A DNA stretch of 64,000 nucleotides, taken from contig OX393555.1 in assembly GCA_947650365.1 (NCBI GenBank), positions 9,974,840-10,038,839 on the forward strand. Reading direction: 5' to 3'. Origin of the DNA: Chamaelirium japonicum (lineage: Eukaryota > Streptophyta > Magnoliopsida > Liliales > Melanthiaceae). Of this stretch, positions 46,201 through 53,519 are shown piece after piece. Position 1 is the stretch's first letter; every line of letters starts with the position of its first letter. The notes under the pieces are model-generated. The model did no database searches and had not been told where the DNA came from. It saw only the letters and a program-made list of their open reading frames with translations. The translations under genes and the position numbers were made by a program.

Positions 46201-48381
46201 CCAGGGTGGTCACCATCCTAGTACTATTCTCGCCCGAGCACGCTTAACTACGGAGTTCTTACGAAATCCGTAGCAGCTCACGGTTTCAAAACATATCTTC
46301 TATGTTTGGGAGGGGAAATTATATAAGTTGCTCAGGATCTCCTTCTCTTCAGGTGATGTAGGGCTAACTCGTGGCCTTATACACCTCACCTCACCTCATC
46401 CATCTGGCATCATAGCTTCAGGAGTCTTGGCTCTTGGCTATTGGATCTTGGTCGTTACACAGCAGCTTCTGCAGTAGGAGTCGGTCGACCACATCCATGA
46501 CCTCGACCGCGATAGGAGCCAGAGTTGCGGCCTCTATCTCTGTATTAGGATGCTTCTCTAGATGAATGAGAGTAGCAGGTGTCCACAAAGTGGCTTGGTA
46601 GCTGATAGTGGCTGCAGAACGGTCTGCCGTGTGAGGCAGTAGTAGCAGCAAGAGAAGGAACAAATGCAGCTAGAGGACCTGAGGCTGGTGGTGGTGCAGC
46701 AGCGAGTACACCCTGAAAACTAGATATAAAAGGTGAGGCCCGGGAGGCTAGTGTACGCTGACGAGTCTCCTCAGCTACCAGCTCAGCGATTGCCTCATCA
46801 AAGGCGAGGAAGGCTGTCCCGGTGAAGAAGCTAACCCACCAAAGCACTAAACTCAAGCCGAAGGGCAGCGAAAAACTGGTAGAGATGGAGGCGCTCCCGG
46901 TAGAGCTGATACTTCAGAGCACGTGAAGGTCCCGCCAGTAGGACCATATCTGAAGTAAAACTGCTGAATAGTCAACTCGCCCTGCTGTGCCGACTGAGCT
47001 TGAGTGAGAAGCTGATACTCACGTGTGCTGCTTTTCTCAACAAAGCGAGCAATGAGGTGCCCCCGATCGGAGCAGAAGTGGCAAGGCCAACCATGTCCCG
47101 ACGAAGAGATCGATCCACGGATGCAATGAGGTAGGCCTTGATGCGCTGATCACGAAATCGCCATCGGCCATAATTTGCATCAGAAGCAGAAAGGACGGTG
47201 GAGCCATAAAGGTGCCTTGAAGATTGCGATTCCACCGTGGCTGACCATGCCGGCCAATCGGAAGCCTCATGAAGAAAGAAATCTATCACAAGAGGGAGAA
47301 AATTCCATGGAATTTCATAAGGAGTTACGAAAAGTGTCGTCGGCAGATTCGTCATCAATGAAGACAAAGACATGGATGACAAACTGCAGATCGTCGATTC
47401 AGATCAAATGAGATCCGATAGACTGATATCACGCAAGATTGTAGATCAAAGGCCGACTAGAGGCTGCCGGGTAGATCAGGAGCGAAGCCGAAGGCAAAGG
47501 CAGAGGCTGATGCGTGAGGGCTGCAGGCCGAGGCATGGAGTGCTGATGGCGCGAGGGAGACTCGGAGGACTGCAGGTCGAGCAGTCCGCGTCGAGGGAGA
47601 GATAAGGAAGGTGCAAGGGATGTTGCGCGATCGGGAAGGTAGGAGGGGTATCGTGAGGGCTGCACGCCGGAGTGGGATAGTGAGCGCGAGGGCTGTAGGC
47701 CGGAGGGAGATCGCGATTGGAAGGGATCGGGACTCGGGAGATTCACGCGATCGGGGATCACACACTCGAGAGATTCATGCAGATCGGACTCGGGAAATTC
47801 ACGCGATTTGGGATCGCGCGATCGAGAGATCCACAACGATAGGACGCGCAAAGGGGAGATAGGTTAGCGCGATCGGGTGGTCCGAGCTCTGATACCATGT
47901 GACGAACCTAGAGGGGAGAGAGAGACATCTACGGTTTTGTGGAGAGAATAGGATGGATCTCTCATTAGACCAATAGGCCAATATAAAGGCAAAATACATG
48001 TGAGTCCTCTATACACAAAGTATGTGTATATACAAGATTACATCTCAACAAGGCATATATGCACTATTTGATCTTGTATTATTTCGATGGCAACTTGACT
48101 GATTATTTATAAAGATTAGTTCTGTTATATATATAGACTTGCACAATTTCAAATATGCAGCTAGTGCCAGAACACCCTCTCTTGAGTCTAAAAATATTAT
48201 TGAAATCACTAAATTGGACTAGAACATTTTTTTTGTTTCCAGCCCAGATGGAAAGTTCCTTGTATTTCTATCTGCAAAAACTGCTGTGGATAGTGGAGCA
48301 CATTCGGTTACTAAATCACTTCATAGAATGGATTGGTTTGTTGACGGAAGACCTTGTCCAATGAGAAACATCACCGACGTG
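24035..48381 (+). CDS. AARE: Acylamino-acid-releasing enzyme, 5' part of gene (7 exons)
   Basis: Acylaminoacyl peptidase is a serine peptidase of the prolyl-oligopeptidase family (S9). It removes N-acylated residues from peptides and, in plants, helps clear oxidised or glycated proteins. Exons: 24035-24144, 36862-37043, 37273-37588, 37728-37949, 38049-38288, 38426-38503 and 48243-48381. They total 1287 bases (429 codons), open throughout, with GT-AG introns and matching phases. Recognised stretches: [64 protein letters not shown] and [19 protein letters not shown]. They fall in the N-terminal beta-propeller. The alpha/beta-hydrolase domain with the Ser-Asp-His triad is not in the window. Plant homologues have about 760-830 residues, so roughly half is seen. 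Introns 1, 6 and 7 are filled with transposons. Exons 2-7 are secure; the exon 1 join is inferred. Confidence 0.9.
24869..25181 (-). mobile_element. TRIM element, 313 bp (fossil)
   Basis: Two 110-bp terminal repeats (24869-24978 and 25072-25181) surround a ~93-bp centre. A Met-tRNA primer site on the minus strand (25060-25071) touches the right repeat. The target duplication GAGGT (24864-24868, 25182-25186) is perfect, and the flanks are continuous copia integrase sequence. It has no coding capacity. The size and layout are those of terminal-repeat retrotransposons in miniature. The repeats are closely similar, so it looks whole and is younger than its host element. Its LTR recurs in the array at 57005-57114. 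Confidence 0.93.
25551..29605. mobile_element. Solo-LTR-like block, 4055 bp, probably Ty3/gypsy (fossil)
   Basis: Begins TGTCACGCCCC and ends GGTGTTACA, flanked by a perfect AAGGC duplication (25546-25550, 29606-29610) inside copia integrase sequence that continues on both sides. No second terminal repeat, primer site or coding domain was found, so a very long solo LTR is the simplest reading. TGTCACGCCCC/TGTAACAC-type ends and multi-kilobase LTRs are known from plant gypsy chromoviruses; the family is an inference. The centre near 28260-28650 is very GC-rich, with CT repeats after it. Small reading frames there look compositional. Confidence 0.75.
31737..32439. mobile_element. hAT-like MITE, 703 bp
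   Basis: Imperfect ~18-bp inverted ends (CTAAGAAGCACTGACACT against CTAGGAAGCATGGACACT) and an 8-bp near-duplication AGTAATAC / AGTAATAT (31729-31736, 32440-32447). The subterminal regions are full of GGACACGGGTACGG and GTGTCCG(A)C motifs. It lies between the copia RNase H and 3' LTR and contains no transposase. The family call is based on TSD length only. Confidence 0.72.
32924..33356 (+). repeat. 3' LTR of the intron-1 copia
   Basis: Directly follows the polypurine tract CAAGTGGGAGAA (32910-32921). It starts TATTGGGC (expected TG) and ends TTCTAACA, about 433 bp. No partner exists in the window. Confidence 0.65.
33357..33774 (+). other. AARE intron 1 sequence, nothing recognised
   Basis: About 420 bp with no coding or repeat signal that I can identify. 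It presumably belongs to the host intron between two insertions. Confidence 0.4.
33775..36230 (-). mobile_element. Unclassified LTR-element remnant (fossil)
   Basis: 33777-34011 reads like an LTR on the minus strand (TGTTACGGG ... ATCCTACA on the plus strand). The polypurine-type run CCCCCCCTCAAACTCAAAG abuts it, as in the copia elements at 39604 and 42295. The following ~2.2 kb lacks recognisable domains. It includes a degenerate repeat of TGCAAAGCGCGA / CACTCGTGCAAGGC units (35090-35360) and GATCGCGA-rich sequence (35410-35600) resembling leader DNA. The second LTR was not found. Broken, low certainty. Confidence 0.4.
36231..36861 (+). other. End of AARE intron 1
   Basis: AT-rich intronic sequence leading to a pyrimidine-containing acceptor (TCTGTTATCCTTAG). 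No insertion is recognised here. Confidence 0.5.
36862..37043 (+). CDS. AARE: AARE exon 2
   Basis: Encodes ...[19 protein letters not shown] followed by [20 protein letters not shown], the conserved N-terminal helix region of plant AARE. The start at 36862 follows TTAG and keeps phase with exon 1. A second AG at 36870-36871 would give phase 0 and does not fit exon 1. An in-frame ATG at 36926 (KE-M-PLC) could start a cytosolic form lacking the leader. Donor GTATGG. Confidence 0.85.
37122..37201. repeat. (TA)n microsatellite in AARE intron 2
   Basis: About 40 TA units, uninterrupted, in the 229-bp intron between exons 2 and 3. It fills a third of the intron. Confidence 0.97.
37273..37588 (+). 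CDS. AARE: AARE exon 3
   Basis: Encodes [20 protein letters not shown], then [30 protein letters not shown] and [20 protein letters not shown], all typical of the first propeller blades of plant AARE. The acceptor TTTAG completes an Ala codon with exon 2, and the donor splits a Trp codon (TG|G). Confidence 0.93.
37728..37949 (+). CDS. AARE: AARE exon 4
   Basis: Encodes [20 protein letters not shown], then [19 protein letters not shown] and PSLFVININ. The WEEDWGE-YSGKR signature is highly characteristic of the family. Donor GTCTAT splits a Ser codon. Confidence 0.93.
38049..38288 (+). CDS. AARE: AARE exon 5
   Basis: Encodes [40 protein letters not shown] and [20 protein letters not shown]. 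It is open throughout, with acceptor TTTTTAG and donor GTAGGC. The intron before it is only 99 bp. Confidence 0.93.
38426..38503 (+). CDS. AARE: AARE exon 6
   Basis: A 78-bp exon encoding [20 protein letters not shown] and FFPRF. The acceptor is TTTCAG. The donor GTAATT opens the 9.7 kb intron 6 and splits a Ser codon that exon 7 completes. Confidence 0.9.
38504..38962 (+). other. Start of AARE intron 6 with a local duplication
   Basis: About 38620-38700 and 38813-38893 are similar (shared CTCATTCATTTAAGGAAATTGCATGCT, written here as 38645-38671 and 38837-38863, and a TTGTAAC ending). This is a simple intronic duplication older than the retrotransposon that follows the second copy. Confidence 0.7.
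38888..41530 (-). mobile_element. Ty1/copia remnant in AARE intron 6 (fossil)
   Basis: On the minus strand: RNase H (about 39.6-40.0 kb), the end of reverse transcriptase with [10 protein letters not shown] (~40.2 kb), more reverse transcriptase, and a linker (41.2-41.5 kb). The polypurine run near 39607-39620 is preceded by the LTR end (ACAGTCT...AACA), into which a LINE has inserted. The LTR start near 38888 is a guess. The gag half and the 5' LTR are absent. It is broken in many places. Confidence 0.75.
38970..39596 (+). mobile_element. 5'-truncated L1-type LINE, 627 bp
   Basis: Encodes the C-terminal zinc-binding domain found after plant LINE reverse transcriptases ([20 protein letters not shown], then C-x2-C ... 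[12 protein letters not shown]). It ends with TCTC plus an A-tail (39586-39597). The 7-bp repeat ACAGTCT at 38963-38969 and 39597-39603 is the likely target duplication and places the insertion in a copia LTR. It shares sequence with the longer LINE at 53520-56398. The frame is interrupted by a stop at about 39270. Confidence 0.85.
41531..42141 (+). other. AARE intron 6 sequence between insertions
   Basis: AT-rich, no recognised element or gene. It ends with AGGCA, the left target duplication of the next copia. Confidence 0.5.
42142..42294 (-). repeat. Left LTR (3') of the intron-6 copia
   Basis: 153 bp, TGTGACGAACC...CATCTCAACA on the plus strand, followed by CCCCCCCCTCAAACTCAAGG, the complement of the polypurine tract. 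Confidence 0.93.
45783..45862 (-). ncRNA. 5S-rRNA-like domain in Cassandra left LTR
   Basis: On the minus strand it follows plant 5S rRNA from GAACTCCGTAGTTAAGC to the region of CTCGTGC, including the C-box-like GGATGGGTGACC. It is part of a retroelement LTR, not a 5S gene. The 5' third of 5S rRNA is not matched. Confidence 0.85.
46188..46263 (-). ncRNA. 5S-rRNA-like domain in Cassandra right LTR
   Basis: Second copy of the domain, nearly the same as that at 45783-45862. Known Cassandra elements keep such domains with RNA polymerase III promoter boxes. Activity cannot be judged here. Confidence 0.85.
47886..47897 (-). promoter_or_regulatory. Met-tRNA primer binding site, intron-6 copia
   Basis: Minus-strand TGGTATCAGAGC directly against the 5' LTR. 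Confidence 0.92.
47898..48050 (-). repeat. Right LTR (5') of the intron-6 copia
   Basis: 153 bp, the partner of 42142-42294, differing at few sites. Confidence 0.93.
48243..48381 (+). CDS. AARE: AARE exon 7
   Basis: Encodes [20 protein letters not shown], then [20 protein letters not shown] and DV. The acceptor TTTGTTTCCAG completes the Ser codon of exon 6. The donor GTAAGC is a near-consensus site in phase 0. The exon lies only ~190 bp after one copia and ~290 bp before the next, yet is undamaged. The next expected exon (a region beginning near VNCPxDGCFPG in homologues) was not found before 64000. Confidence 0.92.
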
Positions 48382-48668
48382 GTAAGCTCTGCTTGACCTT
48401 ATTTACGAACCAGTTTAATTTTAATAAAGGTGGATCCTATTTACAAAGTTACGACTACTCAATATAAGAGTTTATTATATCTTCAATTTTTCACATGATT
48501 TACAGTTTGTCATATTGTGTGTGTGTGTGTGATGGTGGTGGTGGTGGTGGGGGGGAGTCATTATGATGCATATACCAACAAGAGTTTCATGGTAACCACA
48601 GTCCAAATTGTTGAGACTCACAGCACATGGATAGAGATTTGTTAGGATTCTAGATCTTGAGTATGGAG
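48382..48668 (+). other. Start of AARE intron 7 with compound microsatellite
   Basis: Contains (GT)n followed by (GGT)n and a G-run at 48518-48556. It ends with TGGAG, the left duplication of the next copia. Confidence 0.8.
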
Positions 48669-48808
48669 TGTTAATGTACATATAGATGGGTCGGGTTTAC
48701 TGTACAATCGGGTCGGATCGTATAGTGATACATGTACATATATTGGGCTTGAGTCCCTCAATGGAATCATTCTATTCATCTCCAAACCATAGCCGTCATC
48801 TCCTAACA
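48669..48808 (+). repeat. 5' LTR of the intron-7 copia
   Basis: TGTTAATGTACATATAG ... CTCCTAACA, 140 bp, followed directly by the Met-tRNA primer site (48809-48820). Confidence 0.93.
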
Positions 48809-48837
48809 TGGTATCAGAGCTCTAGGGTTCTCCCGCG

Positions 48838-49640
48838 CTGCGACGACGACGACGGTCCTCCTCCTCCGGCAGCACCTCCACGTCCGGCCTCCCTTCTCCA
48901 CCGGCTCACCCCGTCCGGCCTCCCTCCTTCACCGGCCCACCCCGTCCGGCCTCCCTCCTCCACCCGACAGCCGCCCGGCCCCCCCCTCCTCCACCGGCCC
49001 ACCCCGTCCGGCCTCCCTCCTCCACTCCTCCGTCGCCCGACAGCCCTCGGCCCCCCCTCCTCCACCGGCCCCCCTTCCGCCGCCCGACAGCCCCCCTACA
49101 GCCGCCCGACAGCCCCCTTCCGCCGCTCGACACCCTGTTCGCCCTCCCTCCTCCACCGGCCCCCCCTTCCGCCACCCGACCACCCCGCCGGCCCCCCTCC
49201 TCCACCCGCCCACCCCCCCGGCCCCCTCCTCCGCCCTACAGCCCCCCGCTGGCCCCCCCTTCTCCACCCGACCACCCTGCCGGCCCCCCCCTCCTCCACC
49301 CGCCCACCCCCCCCGGCCCCCTCCTCCGCCCTACAGCCCCCGCCGGCCCCCCCTCCTCCACCCGACAGCCCCCCGACCACCCTCCTCCACCCCCCCGACC
49401 CTCCTCCTCACCCGACAGGCCCCCCGCCCCCACCCGACCCCCCCCGATCCCCCTCCTTCACCCGATCGGCCCCCTCACCCCTTATCTTCGCCCACCTGCC
49501 CCCTCCCCTGCACCCCCGCCCCCTCCTGCACCCCCTGAAGCCCCATCGCCCCCCCTTCTCCTCTGTACCGAACTGCCCGTCTCCTCTGTACGGACTGCCT
49601 CAGACCTTCCTTGTGCCGGCTCGCCCCCGTACTTCAGGGA
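48838..49640 (+). repeat. C-rich low-complexity leader
   Basis: Repeats of CCCCCCTCCTCCACCCG, CCGGCC and CCGCCCGACAGCC form an irregular tandem array. The frame across it gives almost only Pro, Ser, Leu and Thr. A matching G-rich stretch (minus strand) lies in the leader of the related copy near 58780-59290, so this is a property of the family's leader. No coding function is supported. Confidence 0.75.
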
Positions 49641-49860
49641 TATGGCTTCCTACAGCATCTCTCGGCTCTCATACTGCCTGCACACCGTCGCTGATCGTCG
49701 AGTCCCTCCGTCTCCTCGTTTTGATGGTATTCTCGGGCCATGTCCCTCCACCAGATCACTCGACTGTGGACGTCGTCAGGGTCTCCTCCGCCATGATGGC
49801 GAGACTGCTGCTGCTGCTGATCTCCCTACTCCAGCACCGCCTGCCCCCACTCCTGCTCCG

Positions 49861-50094
49861 TCTCGGTCTTACTCCGACCGCCTCCAGCGCTTTAAAGAGT
49901 TACTGTTGCGATACCTCACCTCCACCAGCTCTTCGACAGATCACGGTCTCTCTGCCACTCCGGATACTTCTGCTCAGTCTCGGTTTTACTCCGACCGCCT
50001 CCAGCGCTTTGAGGAATTACTGCTTCGGTACCTCGCCTCCACCAGCTCTTCGCCAGCTCACAGTCTCTCTGCTACTCCGGGTACTACTGCTCCA
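49861..50094 (+). repeat. 117-bp tandem duplication upstream of protease
   Basis: 49861-49977 and 49978-50094 are close copies with period 117 (39 codons), each carrying ACTCCGACCGCCTCCAGCGC. They lie in the linker before the protease motif of the copia. Confidence 0.88.
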
Positions 50095-53000
50095 TGGATC
50101 TTCGACTCGGGTGCCTCCTGTCACCTCACCTTTGACTCCACTGTCCTCACTGACTGTTCTCCCACTACCACCCACCAGGAGGTTCGCACTGCGGATGGGA
50201 CTCTCGTCCCTATTCCGCAATGTTGATCCGTCACTACTACCTCTGACGCTTTTGGTCGCCTGACCCTACCCCATATCCATCATACCCCCCGTCTTAACAT
50301 TAATTTGATCTCTATCAGTTCTCTTTACGACTCTGGCCTGACTGTCACCTTCACCCCTTCTGTTTGTGTTGTGCAGGATTCGCGGACGGGTCAGAGGATT
50401 GGGCTGGGCCGTAGAGCAGGAGGACTTTACCAGCTGGACCATCTCCATGTGTCTTCCGTTCCTGTTGCGTCTGTCATGTCTGTTACCTCCGATGCCGACC
50501 TGTGGCACAGAAGGTTAGGTCATATATCGAGTGATCGACTCAAAAGCGTATTCCGTTCGGGCGCTTTGGGTCGAGCGTCCTTCTCCCCTCTCTCTGTTTG
50601 TACGGGTTGTAGACTAGCAAAACATCTAGCTCTTCCATTCTCTGCTAGTGCTTCCCAATCTGATGCTTTATTTGATTTAGTACATTCGGACATTTGTGGT
50701 CCTGCACCTGTTGCATCCATTTCGGGTTACATGTACTATGTGTGTTTTATCGATGACTACTCTAGGTGCACCTGGGTTTATCTTATGCGTCATCGGTCTG
50801 AAGTCCCTCACATCTTTAGGAGATTCACCACTATGATACACACTCAGTTTGGTCGGCGCATCAAGACCTTTCGGTCTGATTGTGCCAAGGAGTATCTCTC
50901 CTCTGAGATGCGTGAGATTCTTCAATCTCACGACACTCTTCACCAGCAGTCTTGTCCCCACACCCATGAGCAGAACGGCGTTGCCGAACGCAAGCATCGT
51001 CATGTCCTTGAGACCGCACGAGCCTTGCTTCTCTCTGCGTCTGTTCCTCACTCTTACTGGGCTGAAGCTGTCATGACGGCTGTCCACCTCATCAATATCA
51101 CTCCGTCATCTGCTCTGTCCGGTGCCACCCCATATGAGCGCGTCCACTCCAGCCCAGCTGACTACTCTCTACTTCGCACGTTTGGCTGCACGTGCTTCGT
51201 TCTTCTTCCTCCCCATGAGCACACCAAACTCTCTGCGAGATCTGTTCGGTGTGTTCACTTGGGGCTCAGTCGGGAGCACAAGGGGTATCATTGTTACGAT
51301 CCCTTGGCTCGCCGGATCCGTGTCTCCCGTCACGTTTCCTTTGTTGAGGATGTTCCGTACTTTTCCCCTGAGTATCGGGATATTTCCTTGCCTCCTGCGT
51401 CACCCTCCTCGCCTTCCTCACCTCTCCACATCCCCGTTCTACCCCCTTTTTCTGTTGCCCCACCCACGCCTACTCCACCTCCATCTTCCCTCGCCACCTC
51501 CACCACCACCACCACCCGTTACTCGTGTTTATGTTCGTCGGTCTGCAGCTCCTCCTCCAGAGTCGGTTCACACTGGTACTCCCTCGCCTGATGCTGCTGC
51601 CCCCTCCTCCCCGGTCGTGGATCCTGCTCCTGTTCGGCGCTACCCAGCGTGCGAACATCACCCTCCTGACAGATATAACTACTCTCCAGACAGGTTTGGC
51701 TACTCTGCCTTTCCCTCTGACACTCCTGACCCCTCTGGCTACTCTGCCAGTGCCTCCTATTCCCCATCTTTTCAGGCTTTTCTTACTGCTATACACACCC
51801 ATCGGGAGCCCCAGTCGTACCGTGAGGCAGCTTTACTTCCAGAGTGGCGGCAGGCCATGTCAGTTGAGCTTGAGGCTTTTCAGCGGACCCAGATATGGGA
51901 TTTGGTGCCTTGTCCCTCCGGGGTGGTGCCTATTAGCTGCAAGTGGATATTCAAGGTCAAGACTCGACTTGACGGATCCATTGAGCGGCACAAGGCTCGC
52001 CTCGTTGCTCGTGGCTTCTCCCAGGAGTATGGGATTGACTACGAGGAGACGTTTGCTCCAGTTGCTCGGATGACTACTGTGCGCACCCTCTTAGCTGTGG
52101 CAGCTGCTCGAGGGTGGCCTCTCCATCAGATGGATGTCACCAATGCGTTTCTCCACGGTGATCTCTCCGAGGAAGTCTACATGGCTCCTCCTCCGGGCAT
52201 TTCAGTTCCTCCAGGACACGTGTGTCGTTTGCGCCAAGCCATCTATGGGCTCAAGCAGGCCCCTCCTGCCTGGTTTGAGCGGTTTCGCAGTGCAGTTCTG
52301 GCCACCGGGTTTGTTGAGCGTCACTCCGACTATGCCTTGTTCACTCGCTCCTCCAGTCAGGGCATTGCAGTTCTTCTCCTCTATGTGGATGATATGATCA
52401 TCACTGGGGATGACAGTGCCACCATCGCCTCTCTCCAGCGGCACCTCCAGAGTCAGTTTGAGATGAAAGATCTGGGCTCTCTTCGCTACTTTTTGGGCCT
52501 TGAGATTGCTCGGTCAGCTCGTGGTTTGTTGGTCTCCCAACAGAATTACATCTCCGACATCCTTGCTGATGCTGCTCTTACTGACACACACACTGCTGAT
52601 ACACCCATGGAGCTCAATTTGAAGCTTCTCGCTACAGATGGTGAGCCGCTCCAGGATGTCTCCCGCTACCATAGGCTGGTTGGGATGCTCGTCTATCTCA
52701 CCATGACCCGGCCAGACATTGCCCATGCTGTTGGCATTGTCAGTCAGTTTGTTTAGGCTCCACGGTCAGTACACTATGCAGCTGTTCTTCGGATTATCCG
52801 CTACCTCCGGGGCACCATCACCCGTTCACTACTGTTTCCCTCCACCTCTCCGTTGGTGCTGCGTGCCTACTCCGATGCAGATTGGGCAGGAGATGCAGCC
52901 ACTCGTCGATCTACTACAGGATACTGTGTGTTTCTGGGTGATTCATTGATTTCGTGGCGCAGCAAGAAGCAGGAGTCTGTTGCTCGCTCCAGCACCGAAG

Positions 53001-53331
53001 GCTATGGCTTCCACCACCGCTGAGATTGTCTGGCTTCGCCGCCTTCTGCTCGACTTGGGAGTGGTGATATCCGGGCCCACCCCTCTCTTCTGTGACAACC
53101 GGAGTGCTATTCAGATTGCTAGCAACCCGGTCTTCCATGAGCGAACAAAACATATTGAAGTTGATTGTCATTATATTCGTCAGGCGTTTCTCGACCACAC
53201 CATCTCCCTGCCTTTCATTTCCTCATCGGAGCAGACTGCTGATTTTCTGACGAAGCCCCTGACGATTGCTCGCTTCCGGCATTTTCTAGGCAAACTCTCG
53301 GTTCATGATTCACCGTGAGTTTGAGGGGGAG

Positions 53332-53472
53332 TATTAATGTACATATAGATGGGTCGGGTTTACTGTACAATCGGGTCGGATCGTATAGTGATACATGTAC
53401 ATATATTGGGCTTGAGTCCCTCAATGGAATGCATTCTATTCCTCTCCAAACCCTAGCCGTCATCTCCTAACA
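53332..53472 (+). repeat. 3' LTR of the intron-7 copia
   Basis: 141 bp, nearly identical to 48669-48808, preceded by a polypurine tract and followed by TGGAG. Confidence 0.93.
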
Positions 53473-53519
53473 TGGAGCAACTTGTTCTAGACTCGGAGAC
53501 CCTTCAAGTGATAATTTAA

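Larger units (their letters stand above)
45736..46459 (-). mobile_element. Cassandra TRIM (fossil, looks whole)
   Basis: 724 bp: LTRs of 320 and 322 bp (45736-46055, 46138-46459), an 82-bp centre, and a minus-strand Met-tRNA primer site (46122-46134). Each LTR contains a 5S-rRNA-like stretch on the minus strand (GAACTCCGTAGTTAAGCGTG, CGGGCGAGAGTAGTACTAGG, TGGGTGACC), the hallmark of Cassandra. The flanks CAACA and CAGCA are a probable target duplication with one difference. It has no coding capacity and lies inside a copia element within AARE intron 6. Confidence 0.95.
42142..48050 (-). mobile_element. Ty1/copia retrotransposon with short LTRs (fossil, all parts present)
   Basis: 5.9 kb. LTRs of 153 bp (42142-42294, 47898-48050), perfect AGGCA duplication (42137-42141, 48051-48055), polypurine tract beside the left LTR, and primer site 47886-47897 touching the right LTR. 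Minus-strand parts: gag (about 46.5-47.4 kb, with [15 protein letters not shown] resembling a zinc knuckle), protease [12 protein letters not shown] (~45.6 kb), integrase (44.6-45.2 kb), reverse transcriptase (43.0-43.7 kb) and RNase H (~42.4-42.9 kb). A Cassandra TRIM sits between gag and protease. The coding region is broken in many places. The LTRs are nearly identical by eye. Confidence 0.93.
48669..53472 (+). mobile_element. Ty1/copia retrotransposon with short LTRs (fossil)
   Basis: 4.8 kb, plus strand. LTRs of 140 and 141 bp (48669-48808, 53332-53472), perfect TGGAG duplication (48664-48668, 53473-53477), and primer site TGGTATCAGAGC at 48809-48820 against the LTR. Parts: C-rich leader (48838-49640), protease WIFDSGASCHLT (~50.1 kb), GAG-pre-integrase and integrase (50.5-51.1 kb, [24 protein letters not shown]), reverse transcriptase (51.85-52.75 kb, YVDDMIITGDD) and RNase H (52.85-53.3 kb). 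Polypurine TTTGAGGGGGAG precedes the right LTR. Gag is not recognised. There are a few breaks. It is of the same family as the array at 57239-59476. Confidence 0.94.

Noticed and set aside
45783-46263. 5S rRNA genes
   Set aside because: The match is partial and lies in both LTRs of a Cassandra element, a known location for 5S-like sequence.
48814-49433. Gly-rich minus-strand frames resembling glycine-rich proteins
   Set aside because: These are complements of the C-rich leader with no start context or conserved domain.
48686-50263. A 525-codon proline-rich frame that could pass for a cell-wall protein
   Set aside because: It starts inside the copia LTR and runs through the C-rich leader into protease sequence; it is part of the retroelement.
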